In this document: positions 1 through 8,000 of the stretch, in pieces
Layout of the letters: each line of letters starts with the position of its first letter
Position numbering within the stretch: the stretch's first letter is position 1
Source of the DNA: an uncultured Phocaeicola sp.
Lineage (GTDB): Bacteria > Bacteroidota > Bacteroidia > Bacteroidales > Bacteroidaceae
Length of the DNA: 20,636 bases
Direction: 5' to 3'
NCBI GenBank assembly: GCA_958434805.1
Contig: CAUBDX010000039.1
Location: 1 to 20,636 of the forward strand
Notes under the pieces: generated by a model
What the model saw: only the letters and a program-made list of their open reading frames with translations
What the model was told of the DNA's origin: nothing
Databases searched by the model: none
Position numbers and translations under genes: made by a program

Positions 1-26
1 CGGTTTTATTGTTTAACTTTTAATTT

Positions 27-46
27 TTCGGTAAAAATTTACCGAA
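27..46. repeat. 9-bp perfect inverted repeat upstream of the Cmr operon
   Basis: The arms TTCGGTAAA and TTTACCGAA are perfectly complementary around a 2-nt AA centre, in otherwise very AT-rich DNA. The symmetry and near-absent loop suit a dimeric repressor site better than a terminator, and no T-run follows on the plus strand. It lies about 140 nt before the cas10 start, so an operator controlling the Cmr operon is possible. This is inference from symmetry alone. Confidence 0.45.
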
Positions 47-190
47 GTATTGTTAGAAGATTATTTTAATTTTATTATTGGTTATTGTAACGAAACAGGC
101 TTGAAGGCAGGCACCGAGCGAAAAGACCCTTGCGTGGAGTACCTGTTCGCCAAGAAAAACGGCAGAGTTAACTTTAGAAAAACAGAATGA
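35..190 (+). pseudogene. Possible 3' remnant of a gene upstream of cas10, unidentified
   Basis: This frame is open from just after a TAA at 32-34 to a TGA at 188-190. Its stop overlaps the cas10 ATG at 187 as ATGA, the same junction type as cas10/cmr3. From about position 86 the DNA changes from very AT-rich to balanced composition, and the frame reads as ordinary hydrophilic protein (for example KDPCVEYLFAKKNGRVNF, ending FRKTE). No convincing ATG start exists; TTG at 50 or 101 would be the only options. It could be the tail of a deleted or frameshifted gene (cmr1 often precedes cas10 in such operons), a small gene with an unusual start, or chance. I cannot match it to a family. Confidence 0.3.
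49..80 (+). promoter_or_regulatory. Weak candidate promoter for the Cmr operon
   Basis: ATTG at 49-52 is followed after 20 nt by TATTATTG at 73-80, one mismatch from the Bacteroidetes -7 consensus TAnnTTTG. The spacing is right but the -33 element is imperfect. If real, it gives a leader of about 100 nt before cas10 and places the inverted repeat at 27-46 just upstream of the -33 box. The true promoter could lie outside the window. Confidence 0.3.
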
Positions 191-1656
191 CTATGGACAG
201 ACAACAATATATCGGTATCACGCTCGGTCCTATTTCGCGTATCATGTCGTATACGCGGAGCACGAAATCGTTATGGAGGGCCAGTTACTTTATGTCTTAT
301 CTTGCCAAGCAGTTGATAAGTGGTTTATATAAAGAGAAACGGCTGTTTGTCAAGCCTTTGCTCTATGATGAAATGTGGAGCATTCACGATGGGGTAGGTC
401 GTTTCCCTGATCAGTATATCTTTCAGTCGAAGTCTGGTGATTTTGAACGATTGCTTGAGAAGCGTTTGGAGGTGTTGAAAGACTTGGGCGAGAAAATAGC
501 CTACTCGTTAGGCAATGCGGAGAAAGATAAGGTATTTCATTATCTGGAAGATACGCTTAAGGTTTACATCATTGAAATGAACGACTATGAGTCGGAGGAG
601 AATATTGTGGACGAATGCCAGAAGGCATTGAGCGTAATGGAATGCAGGGATATATACCCGAAGGTATGCGAACGGAACTATTTGGCGGAGTATTTTGAAT
701 CGGATGTAAAAGAGAATGATTGGTTGGTTGCCGATGCGTTTGAAAAGCAGTCGTCGCGACTGTTCTTGTCGATTATAGAATGTTCGGCATCCAAAGCTGT
801 TGAGTCGGGAGATATTTCCCGGAGAGATCTATTTAAAGATGAAAAGGTTGCTAAACTGGCTCCTCGCTATAAGTATATTGCATTTGTATGTGCAGATGGA
901 GACAATATTGGGAAAGCGATAGCTAAAGAAGGGCAGTTGATAAGCAAAGTACTGATGGGGTATAGTAAAGGCTTGACAGAGATAGTGATGGAGTCTGGTG
1001 GTCAGGTTATTTATTCCGGAGGTGATGATTTGCTTTTCTTTGCTCCGGCCGACTGTGTGTTTGAGTTGATATGTAAGATTGACAGCTTTTTTCAAAAGCA
1101 GCTTGATGACAATAAGGTGATGGAGAAGTTAAGTGTGTATCACCTGCCCAGACCCTCCTTGTCGTTTGGAGTTTCCATTTCTTATCATAAGCATCCTATG
1201 GCAGAATCGATTGCGCTTGCCGATTCCTTGTTGTGGAAAGCCAAAGAGGCAGGGCGTAACCGCATTGCATGGAATTTGCGTAAGCATAGCGGACAGACCG
1301 TGGCTTCGGAGTTTGACAAACATCATGCTGCTATTTTTGAAGAGGCTTTAAAATTGATTAGACTGGATGGTCAGGATGAGGTCTTCTTGCATTCATTCCC
1401 TCATTACCTGTTGCTTCACCGGGAGATGCTGACTCATATTTTGTCGGAACAAAAGCCGGAAGCCAAGCTTGCCAACTATGTAAAGAGTACGTTTGAAGAC
1501 GAAAGTCATGAACCCCATGTTGATTTGCTTGCCCGCTATCAGAAGTATTTGCTTATGTTGGCGAAAGAGGAGACGGATAAGGAATGTGCAATCAACAAGC
1601 TGCATACGCTGTTAAGATACATCGAATTGTTTAAAGCTAAAAAAATTACGACATGA
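187..1656 (+). CDS. cas10: Cas10 (Cmr2), HD-less type III-B large subunit with intact GGDD cyclase motif
   Basis: Large subunit of a type III-B (Cmr) RNA-guided complex. Target RNA binding is known to switch on the Palm domain of Cas10, which makes a nucleotide second messenger from ATP. The protein is 489 residues, much shorter than typical Cmr2 (roughly 600-1000). It starts directly in the first Palm/ferredoxin-like domain (YIGITLGPISRIMSYTR, then LWRASYFMSYLA at about 29-40), so the N-terminal HD DNase domain is absent. The second Palm carries ADGDN at 236-240 and GGDD at 278-281, followed by SFGVSISYHKHP and an AKEAGRNRIAW segment typical of the family. No CxxC zinc ribbon is evident. A C-terminal helical domain completes it. 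The stop overlaps the cmr3 start as ATGA. Inference: a signalling-only Cas10. Bacteroides fragilis Cmr is known to make SAM-AMP, so the product here could be that or a cyclic oligoadenylate. Confidence 0.93.
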   Translation: MTMDRQQYIGITLGPISRIMSYTRSTKSLWRASYFMSYLAKQLISGLYKEKRLFVKPLLYDEMWSIHDGVGRFPDQYIFQSKSGDFERLLEKRLEVLKDLGEKIAYSLGNAEKDKVFHYLEDTLKVYIIEMNDYESEENIVDECQKALSVMECRDIYPKVCERNYLAEYFESDVKENDWLVADAFEKQSSRLFLSIIECSASKAVESGDISRRDLFKDEKVAKLAPRYKYIAFVCADGDNIGKAIAKEGQLISKVLMGYSKGLTEIVMESGGQVIYSGGDDLLFFAPADCVFELICKIDSFFQKQLDDNKVMEKLSVYHLPRPSLSFGVSISYHKHPMAESIALADSLLWKAKEAGRNRIAWNLRKHSGQTVASEFDKHHAAIFEEALKLIRLDGQDEVFLHSFPHYLLLHREMLTHILSEQKPEAKLANYVKSTFEDESHEPHVDLLARYQKYLLMLAKEETDKECAINKLHTLLRYIELFKAKKITT

Positions 1657-2696
1657 GATATTTGGTAACCTTAAAGCCAATGGGAAGTTACTTCTTTGGA
1701 GGAGAGGTGACGCTGGGAGACGGTATAACTCAGAACTATTACGTAAAATCAAACCTGCTGCCGCAGCCTTCGGGATTGCTTGGTTTGGTGCGTTACGAGG
1801 TACTTAGACAGCATAAGCTGCTCTCTTATAATCCGAAAGACGAGGGTACGCTTGAAAGGGTAGAAGAACTGATAGGTAAAGGCAGTTTCAGCTTGTCGGA
1901 TAGTGGCAGAACGTATGGTATTATTCAAAGTATTTCACCTGTCTTTCTATGTAGAGATTCGGATAAGAATTTTTACACGGTTGAACCTGTGGATATTGAC
2001 CGTAGTCTTTCTTCTACCGAGTCGGTAAAGCCGGTGGAGATGGTGCATAAAGCCAACCGCTGTTCGTATTCGGGAAAAGATAAAGGGGAACTGAAGCAGA
2101 TGTTTGTTCCTTCGTTTGATGTAAAGAATCATGATTATAATACCTATTGGTGTGACAATCGTTTTAACCGTTTGAATCGGCCTTTTGCTTTGGTAGAGCA
2201 GATAGGCATTACCAAAAACGGTAGGAAAGAAAACGAAAAAGACGCTTTTTTCAAGCAGGTATCCGTGAAACTTGACTCTTCGCTTTCTATGGCTTTTACC
2301 GTTGACATTCAGGGTGGAAAAGAGTTGGAGACCGGAGATAGGATGGTGTTTTTGGGTGGAAACCGCTCGATGTTTAAAATGACAGTCAGTCAAGAGAATG
2401 TGGATTTTAAGGATCACTTCAAATCATTGCATGTAGAGGGGCGTCTTCTTGCATTGGGAGATGCGTATTTGAACGATGAGGACAAGTGGGCGTGCGATTT
2501 TATATGGGGAGAATCTATGCCGCTCCGGTATATGGAACAGGCATCTTCCCAAAAACATTCGTGGCGTAAGCCTAAAAAGAGCTTGGCTTATCAGTTGCAG
2601 ATACGGGGGAGTGTGCTTTATGGTAATGACTCATGTTTGAAGAAGTTGTGTGAAGAGTCGGAATTCCGTCATCTCGGATTGAATGTGTTTGTTTAA
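1653..2696 (+). CDS. cmr3: Cmr3, Cas5-like RAMP subunit of the type III-B complex
   Basis: Cas5-group RAMP protein that in known Cmr complexes sits at the base with Cas10 and binds the 5' tag of the crRNA. Seen in the sequence: an opening beta strand with FFGG at 14-17; the segment LLPQPSGLLGLVRYEVLR at about 35-52, matching the P-x-P-S-x-x-x-G-x-x-R core of Cmr3; a central FALVEQIGITKNGRKE segment; and a glycine-rich FLGGNRSMF loop at about 230. The length of 347 residues is normal. It starts inside the last codons of cas10 (ATGA overlap), implying translational coupling, and ends 14 nt before cmr4. Its position directly after Cas10 and before Cmr4 is the usual Cmr order. Confidence 0.87.
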   Translation: MRYLVTLKPMGSYFFGGEVTLGDGITQNYYVKSNLLPQPSGLLGLVRYEVLRQHKLLSYNPKDEGTLERVEELIGKGSFSLSDSGRTYGIIQSISPVFLCRDSDKNFYTVEPVDIDRSLSSTESVKPVEMVHKANRCSYSGKDKGELKQMFVPSFDVKNHDYNTYWCDNRFNRLNRPFALVEQIGITKNGRKENEKDAFFKQVSVKLDSSLSMAFTVDIQGGKELETGDRMVFLGGNRSMFKMTVSQENVDFKDHFKSLHVEGRLLALGDAYLNDEDKWACDFIWGESMPLRYMEQASSQKHSWRKPKKSLAYQLQIRGSVLYGNDSCLKKLCEESEFRHLGLNVFV

Positions 2697-2710
2697 GTGA
2701 ATAATAAAAA

Positions 2711-3547
2711 ATGATGCATATGAAAGCAGTTGAATATCAGATAAAGGCAATCAGCAATCTCCATGTAGGGAGTGGAGAAATCAATATGGGTGTAGTGGAT
2801 AATCTTGTTCAGACCGATGCAGCTACCGGCTTTCCAGTAATCAATGCTTCCAGTTTGAAGGGGGCTTTGCGCGAACATGTGTCGCAGCTTAAGGCGGACG
2901 ATAAAATGATATGTTCTGTTTTTGGCAGCAAGCCGAACGATGACAATGTGCGTGAAGCTGGTAACTATCGTTTTTTTGATGCAAACTTGCTGGCTATGCC
3001 GGTGCGGGGAAACAAGCGTCCTTTTATAATGGGTACTTGCCCGTTGTTAATCCGTGATTATATGGCAAAACGTGATTTGTTCGGACATTCGCTCGATGAA
3101 CGAGTGAAAGCAAAATGGCAATCAGTTCTTGAGAAAGCTAAGGAGAGTATCCCCACAGTATTGGATGCTTCTTGTGAAGGTGCTTTGATTGAGGATTTCG
3201 AACATCCGGCTGTGGTGTTGGAAGGTCATGCCGATGTGTCTGACTTGTGTGAGTTGCTAGGCGGTCCGGTTGTTTTGTTTAGTGATGCTGATTTCTTGCG
3301 CCTGTGCGATGAAGACCATTTGCCCGTAATGGCACGCAATAATCTTACCGTGGGACATCGTAATCTTTGGTATGAACAAGTACTTCCTCGTTTTAGCCGT
3401 CTCTCTTTTTATGTGTTGATTCCCGATGACGATTCAAATTTCAGACAATTTAATGAGTCAGTGACAAGTTCGTTAGTACAGATAGGCGCAAATGCTACAG
3501 TGGGTTATGGCTACTGTGAACTTACCCGACCAGCAAACTTAAAATAG
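2711..3547 (+). CDS. cmr4: Cmr4, Cas7-like backbone subunit and target-RNA nuclease
   Basis: Backbone RAMP subunit that polymerises along the crRNA and cuts target RNA at 6-nt intervals in characterised Cmr complexes. The N-terminus shows the family signature LHVGSGE (17-23), then GVVDN with Asp30, the position matching the catalytic Asp of the Cmr4 active-site loop (Asp26 in Pyrococcus), then VINASSLKGALREHV. Later come FFDANLLAMPV, MGTCPLLIRDYM, the hallmark NLWYEQVLPRFSRLSFYVLI, and a C-terminal IGANATVGYGYCEL. The length of 278 residues is close to normal. Three in-frame Mets lie in the first four residues (MMHM), so the start may be 2711, 2714 or 2720. The retained Asp30 suggests target-RNA cleavage is intact even though the Cas10 HD domain is missing. 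Confidence 0.93.
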   Translation: MMHMKAVEYQIKAISNLHVGSGEINMGVVDNLVQTDAATGFPVINASSLKGALREHVSQLKADDKMICSVFGSKPNDDNVREAGNYRFFDANLLAMPVRGNKRPFIMGTCPLLIRDYMAKRDLFGHSLDERVKAKWQSVLEKAKESIPTVLDASCEGALIEDFEHPAVVLEGHADVSDLCELLGGPVVLFSDADFLRLCDEDHLPVMARNNLTVGHRNLWYEQVLPRFSRLSFYVLIPDDDSNFRQFNESVTSSLVQIGANATVGYGYCELTRPANLK

Positions 3548-3550
3548 GAG
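3546..3550 (+). promoter_or_regulatory. Shine-Dalgarno-like AGGAG before the Cmr5-Cmr6 gene
   Basis: AGGAG sits 6 nt before the ATG at 3557 and overlaps the cmr4 stop codon (TAG at 3545-3547). Strong SD sequences are uncommon in Bacteroidetes and are not obvious before the other genes here. It supports ATG 3557 as the start and may raise output of this subunit. Confidence 0.5.
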
Positions 3551-3556
3551 TGGAGT

Positions 3557-4864
3557 ATGAAAGTGGATATCAAATGGTTTCAGTCAGCACAAAACGCGTT
3601 GGTTGAATCGGGTATTGTAAAAGATGGAAAATACCCGAAAGCATATAAAGGGTATATATCTTCATTGGCTGCATCGATTGTGCAGTCGGGCTTGATTCCG
3701 GCTTTGTCTATTTATGAAAGTGACAATTCGGGCAAGGGCTTGGTGGCAGAGAATAACCGGGCCTTATTGATAAATGCCATTGCTCGTGTATTGATGAAAC
3801 AGAAAAAGCTGAATGAAAAGATTCAATTGCTTGCCGATTACGTAGCTTCTCAAGGCAAGGATATTGTGAAGTGGCAATATCTGATAAATAGGGCATTGGT
3901 GGCTCTTAAGTTGGCTGTCCGTATGTTTGAACCTCTTGAAGGAGAAGATAATGTGCGGAAGGAGAAGGTGCAGGCAGGCGAAAGTTTGGTGAAGCTTCCT
4001 ATAAAACGAATAAGAAATACAGGGAATCCGTTCCCTTTGAATGCTTCCGCCAATGCCGGATGGATTTTTTACCGTGATTTATATCGTTCTTTTAAGCAAT
4101 ATAAGTATCAGGATGTTGAAGGGAATGATATAACAGAGGAATATCAGGAACAACTGTTTGGCTGGAAACTGCATAATCTCTTTCAAATATCGTTTAAAGA
4201 CTGTTTAAAAGAGAATCAGAATCTCGTGGAGAGATTTAAAAAAGAGCCTTCGGTAAAACCGCTTGTGTTGACAACTATTTATCCGGGCTTGCTTACCGGA
4301 ATAGGTTTGAATCATGGTGTAAAGAATGAAGGAGATATTAAGGTAGGTTTTCAGTTTGATTATACCACTGGTATGCCTTATATACCGGGTTCTTCAGTTA
4401 AAGGCGCATTGCGAAGTGTGTTTCCGGATCCTAATGTGAAACAGCCGGAATATAACAGCCAGCGTATAGCTTATCTGAAGTCTCTGATTAAGCAAATTGC
4501 TCCGGAAGTGAAATTAGACGATCAGAAGATTTTAGGTTTAGGAAGCCAACTCTTTGATGAGGATGGAAAAAGCCGTGAGGTTTTTATGGATGCGCTGATA
4601 ACGGGAATACCTAAAGATGGATGTGTATTGGCAAATGATTATATTACTCCGCATAAAGATAATCCTTTTATCGACCCTGTACCGATTCAGTTTATGAAAG
4701 TTTTGCCTGAGGTGTCTTTTACTTTTTTATTTAAATTGGGCTGTACAATTTCACCGCTTACAGAGAATCAACGGCTAGAGTTGTATCGTCAGATCCTTTT
4801 GAATATTGGTGTTGGGGCAAAGACCAATGTGGGCTACGGACATTTTAAGCATTCCGAACCCTAA
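3557..4864 (+). CDS. Cmr5-Cmr6 fusion protein, type III-B small subunit plus RAMP cap
   Basis: One 435-residue chain appears to hold two normally separate Cmr subunits. Residues 1 to about 125 are all-helical and look like Cmr5: GYISSLAASIVQSGLIPAL at about 32-50 matches the family's Y-S-x-x-x-x-P-x-x-I-x-x-x-G-L region, and WQYLINRALVALKLAVRMF at about 106-124 matches its last helix. Residues from about 150 to 435 look like Cmr6: NAGWIFYRDLYRSF, TGIGLNHGVKNEG, the RAMP core TGMPYIPGSSVKGALRSVF, and a C-terminal GVGAKTNVGYGHF loop. A linker of roughly 25 charged residues joins them. In known complexes Cmr5 lines the filament belly and Cmr6 caps its head, so a fusion would fix one Cmr5 next to the cap. 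It begins 9 nt after cmr4 and is the last gene before the terminator. The Cmr6 call is firm; the Cmr5 call rests on pattern and gene order. Confidence 0.85.
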   Translation: MKVDIKWFQSAQNALVESGIVKDGKYPKAYKGYISSLAASIVQSGLIPALSIYESDNSGKGLVAENNRALLINAIARVLMKQKKLNEKIQLLADYVASQGKDIVKWQYLINRALVALKLAVRMFEPLEGEDNVRKEKVQAGESLVKLPIKRIRNTGNPFPLNASANAGWIFYRDLYRSFKQYKYQDVEGNDITEEYQEQLFGWKLHNLFQISFKDCLKENQNLVERFKKEPSVKPLVLTTIYPGLLTGIGLNHGVKNEGDIKVGFQFDYTTGMPYIPGSSVKGALRSVFPDPNVKQPEYNSQRIAYLKSLIKQIAPEVKLDDQKILGLGSQLFDEDGKSREVFMDALITGIPKDGCVLANDYITPHKDNPFIDPVPIQFMKVLPEVSFTFLFKLGCTISPLTENQRLELYRQILLNIGVGAKTNVGYGHFKHSEP

Positions 4865-4891
4865 GCAAAAAAATGAATAGGCATTTTGTGG

Positions 4892-4934
4892 AAAACGCTT
4901 TGATATTTTAAGTAAAATGTCAAAGCGTTTTTTA
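4892..4934 (+). terminator. Rho-independent terminator of the Cmr operon
   Basis: The left arm at 4892-4910 pairs with 4913-4931 over 19 positions (core AAAACGCTTTGA / TCAAAGCGTTTT, one G-U pair), though the tip must open to form a loop. It is followed by a T-run to 4933. It lies 27 nt after the Cmr5-Cmr6 stop. The A-rich left flank means it may also work on the opposite strand. It separates the CRISPR operon from the AAA+ gene. Confidence 0.85.
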
Positions 4935-4944
4935 TGTAAAATCG

Positions 4945-4976
4945 TTTGTAGCGGATAAATGGTTTTGTTATTTTTG
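4945..4976 (+). promoter_or_regulatory. Bacteroidetes-type promoter for the triple-AAA+ gene
   Basis: TTTG at 4945-4948 is followed after 20 nt by TATTTTTG at 4969-4976, an exact match to TAnnTTTG. Transcription would start near 4983, giving a leader of about 55 nt that contains a small hairpin (TTCCC 4997-5001, GAAG loop, GGGAA 5006-5010). Sitting directly after the Cmr terminator, it indicates that the AAA+ gene is an independent transcription unit. Confidence 0.7.
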
Positions 4977-5036
4977 TATGGAGTGCAGAGGAAGGATTCC
5001 CGAAGGGGAAATATTTACATCTAACCAACATGAACT

Positions 5037-8000
5037 ATGAAAGCAATAAACAATACCGAAGACTACGATGACGATGAATTCGACCGCCTGTTGGATGAGT
5101 TTATAAAATCAGCCGAAGCGGAGGAGGCAGAAAGCAATAGTTCTGCTGAAGAGGAGGGCACTAATAAGGAGCCGCCGATGCGTGTAATTGATATTCTTGC
5201 GGCTTTTTCGGAAGGGGATTCGTTCGGAGGATGTTATACGGAGCGTACTCAGTTCCGATATTCTTCGTGCAGTACTTACCTGCATCTGGAAATACAGGTG
5301 TATAATCCTTATTATAAGATAAAAGGTTATGAGCATGATTGTCTGGTAAAGTTGGAAGGCAACGGAGAGGTACTTGTTCAGACTGAGCAGTTTATCCGTA
5401 TAGGATGTGATGAACTGGTGGGTAAGTTGTATGTGGATATGGCATTGCCTTTTGATGTGGATCTAGCTTTTGACTTGGACTCCTGTTACAGCTTTTATAT
5501 TGCGGTTCATGCCGATGAGAAAGATATTTATAGAAAAGAATTCATGTTGGCTGAGACTCCGGAACATTATACGGATTGCTTCAGTCTCACGTCCTTTTCA
5601 TTGTATCGGGTGGAGCGATTTCATGAGGTGGATTATGGGAATTTGGGAAAATCGCAACATTGTTTTTCTATCGCTGGCTTGGGATCCGTTTTTATGCTAC
5701 TGGGTATGTCAAATGTGATGGCAGAGAACATCAAATCTCTTGCCGATTTTGCTCCCGAGTTTGAAGTAAGGTTATATGATGAAACCGGACGACTGAAAGA
5801 TATGGTTATAAAAAAGGGAGCCGTGTCGGGTATTGAGGAGGTATCCCACATTATATTGTCTTGGAACATGGGAGAAGATAAGTCAAACTTCTGGCAAGAA
5901 GGTGCTTATCGGGTTCAGGTTCTGTTTATGGATGAAACGGTTGTTTCGGTTCCTTTCGAAGTGGGTGACCGTGACGTGGAAAGTATTTTCGGGAAAGATG
6001 CAATACAGCCTAAAACCAATATTGCCGGAAAGAAGATTGTTCATTCCGGTCAAGTAGGCACTCCTTTGCAGCGGCTGGAGGAGATGATTGGTCTTAACAG
6101 GGTTAAAAAGAAGATAAAAGACTATTATAAGCTGGTTTCTCTGGAGCAGAAACGTCGTAATGCCGGACTTCCGGTGCAGCCTCATGCACTTCATGCGGCT
6201 TTTATCGGAAATCCAGGAACAGGAAAGACCACGGTGGCTCGGTTGCTTGGAACCATTTTGAAAGATGTGGGATTGCTATCGAAAGGGCATGTGGTGTATG
6301 AGGAACGAAGTACTTTGCTTGGACAGTATTACAGCAGCGAAGGGGAGAAGACGCTTGCTGCCATGGAGCGTGCCAAGGGGGGAATTCTTTTTATTGATGA
6401 GGCTTATACGCTTTATAAACCGGAAGATCCTAAAGATCCCGGTATGAATGTGCTGGAAACTTTACTTACTGCCTTGGCAGATGAGAATAATCGTGACTGG
6501 ATGTTGCTGCTTGCCGGTTATCCGGTGCCGATGAAGGAAATGTTGCGTGGAAATCCTGGTCTTGATTCAAGGATTCCAGAATCGAACCGTTATTATTTTG
6601 ATGACTATAATGTGGATGAACTGATGCAGATGGTTGATTTGTATTGTAGTCATCGAGGATACGAATTGACAGCCGAAGCACGACTGGCTCTATGTGAGGT
6701 GGTGCGACGGGCTTATCAGATGCGTGATGAGTCGTTCGGTAACGGACGCTATATTGAAACGCTGCTTTCTGAACAGGTTGTTCAGCGTATGGCATGCAGG
6801 TTAAGTGAAATCCCGACGCCTACAGCAGCGCAGTTAGTTACTATCGAAAAAGACGATATTCCTTGTCTGGAAATAAAAGATTATCGGAAGCCTTTGGAAA
6901 AATTGAACCAAATGGTAGGACTAAAGGAACTCAAAGAGAGTATTACTGCCCATCTGAATTTTGTGAATTTGGTGCGATTGCGTGCAGAGCAGGGAATTGC
7001 TACTTCTTTGCCTCCTCTTCACATGGTATTCACGGGTAATCCGGGAACAGGAAAGACCACTGTGGCTGATTTTATAGGAGAAATTTACGCCTCGCTGGGA
7101 TTCTTGTCGAAAGGGAATGTAATACGGGTAGAGCGGAGTGACTTTATGGATACGCGAGTGGGAGGAACTGAGCTGAAAACAAAAGCTATTTTAAAGAATG
7201 CACGTGGAAACGTGTTGTTTATCGATGAAGCCTATACTTTATTGGGAGGAGGAAATTCGTCGGCTGATTTCGGAATGAGGGTAATAGAAACCATGCTTTC
7301 GGAGTTGAGCCGTGATACGGTGGACTTGCTGGTGATACTGGCTGGCTATCCTCGTGAAATGGAAGCCCTGTTAGAAGCTAATCCGGGATTGCGCTCTCGT
7401 TTTCCGTATGTATTTCATTTTTCGGATTATTCGGCTGATGAGCTGATGGATATTGCACGGGGAGTGGTGCGGAAAGAAGGATTCCGTTTGTCTCCCGCTG
7501 CATCGAAGGCTTTGGAAAAATTCATTGCGCATGAAGTAAAGCAAAAGGAGGGTTGTTTTGGAAACGGTCGTTTTGTGACGCGGCTGATTCATACGAAGAT
7601 TATTCCGGCTATGAGTACGCGCATTGCTGCATTGCCTGAAAGTAAGAGGAACAGCAAGCGTGTATTGCAGACCATTTGCTTACCGGATATTCCGGCTTCT
7701 ATGGATGGCTTGAAGGACTTGCAGAATACCGGGTTTGATGAACCTCGTATCACTTCTCTGTTAGCAGAGCTGGATGCAATGGTAGGGATGAAACAGATAA
7801 AAAAGACGATACACGATTTTGTGGATGTGGCTCGTTATCGTAATGCTCAGAAGGAACATTATGGAGAAGATGAAACGTTGCTGAAATGGAGCTTTACTGG
7901 TAATACAGGAACGGGGAAAAGTACGGTGGCAGGTATTATGGCAGAGTTGCTTCACGCCATGAATTTGCTGGATAAGGGTCAGTTGGTTGAATTGAAAGCG

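Noticed and set aside
4996..5010. Riboswitch in the AAA+ leader
   Set aside because: Only a 5-bp stem with a GAAG tetraloop is visible; no conserved riboswitch core was recognised.
5190..5970. CARF or SAVED messenger-sensing domain in the AAA+ N-terminus
   Set aside because: The region is beta-rich, and I could not see the Rossmann-like strand-loop motifs expected of CARF or a recognisable SAVED signature. A structural search would be needed before claiming it.
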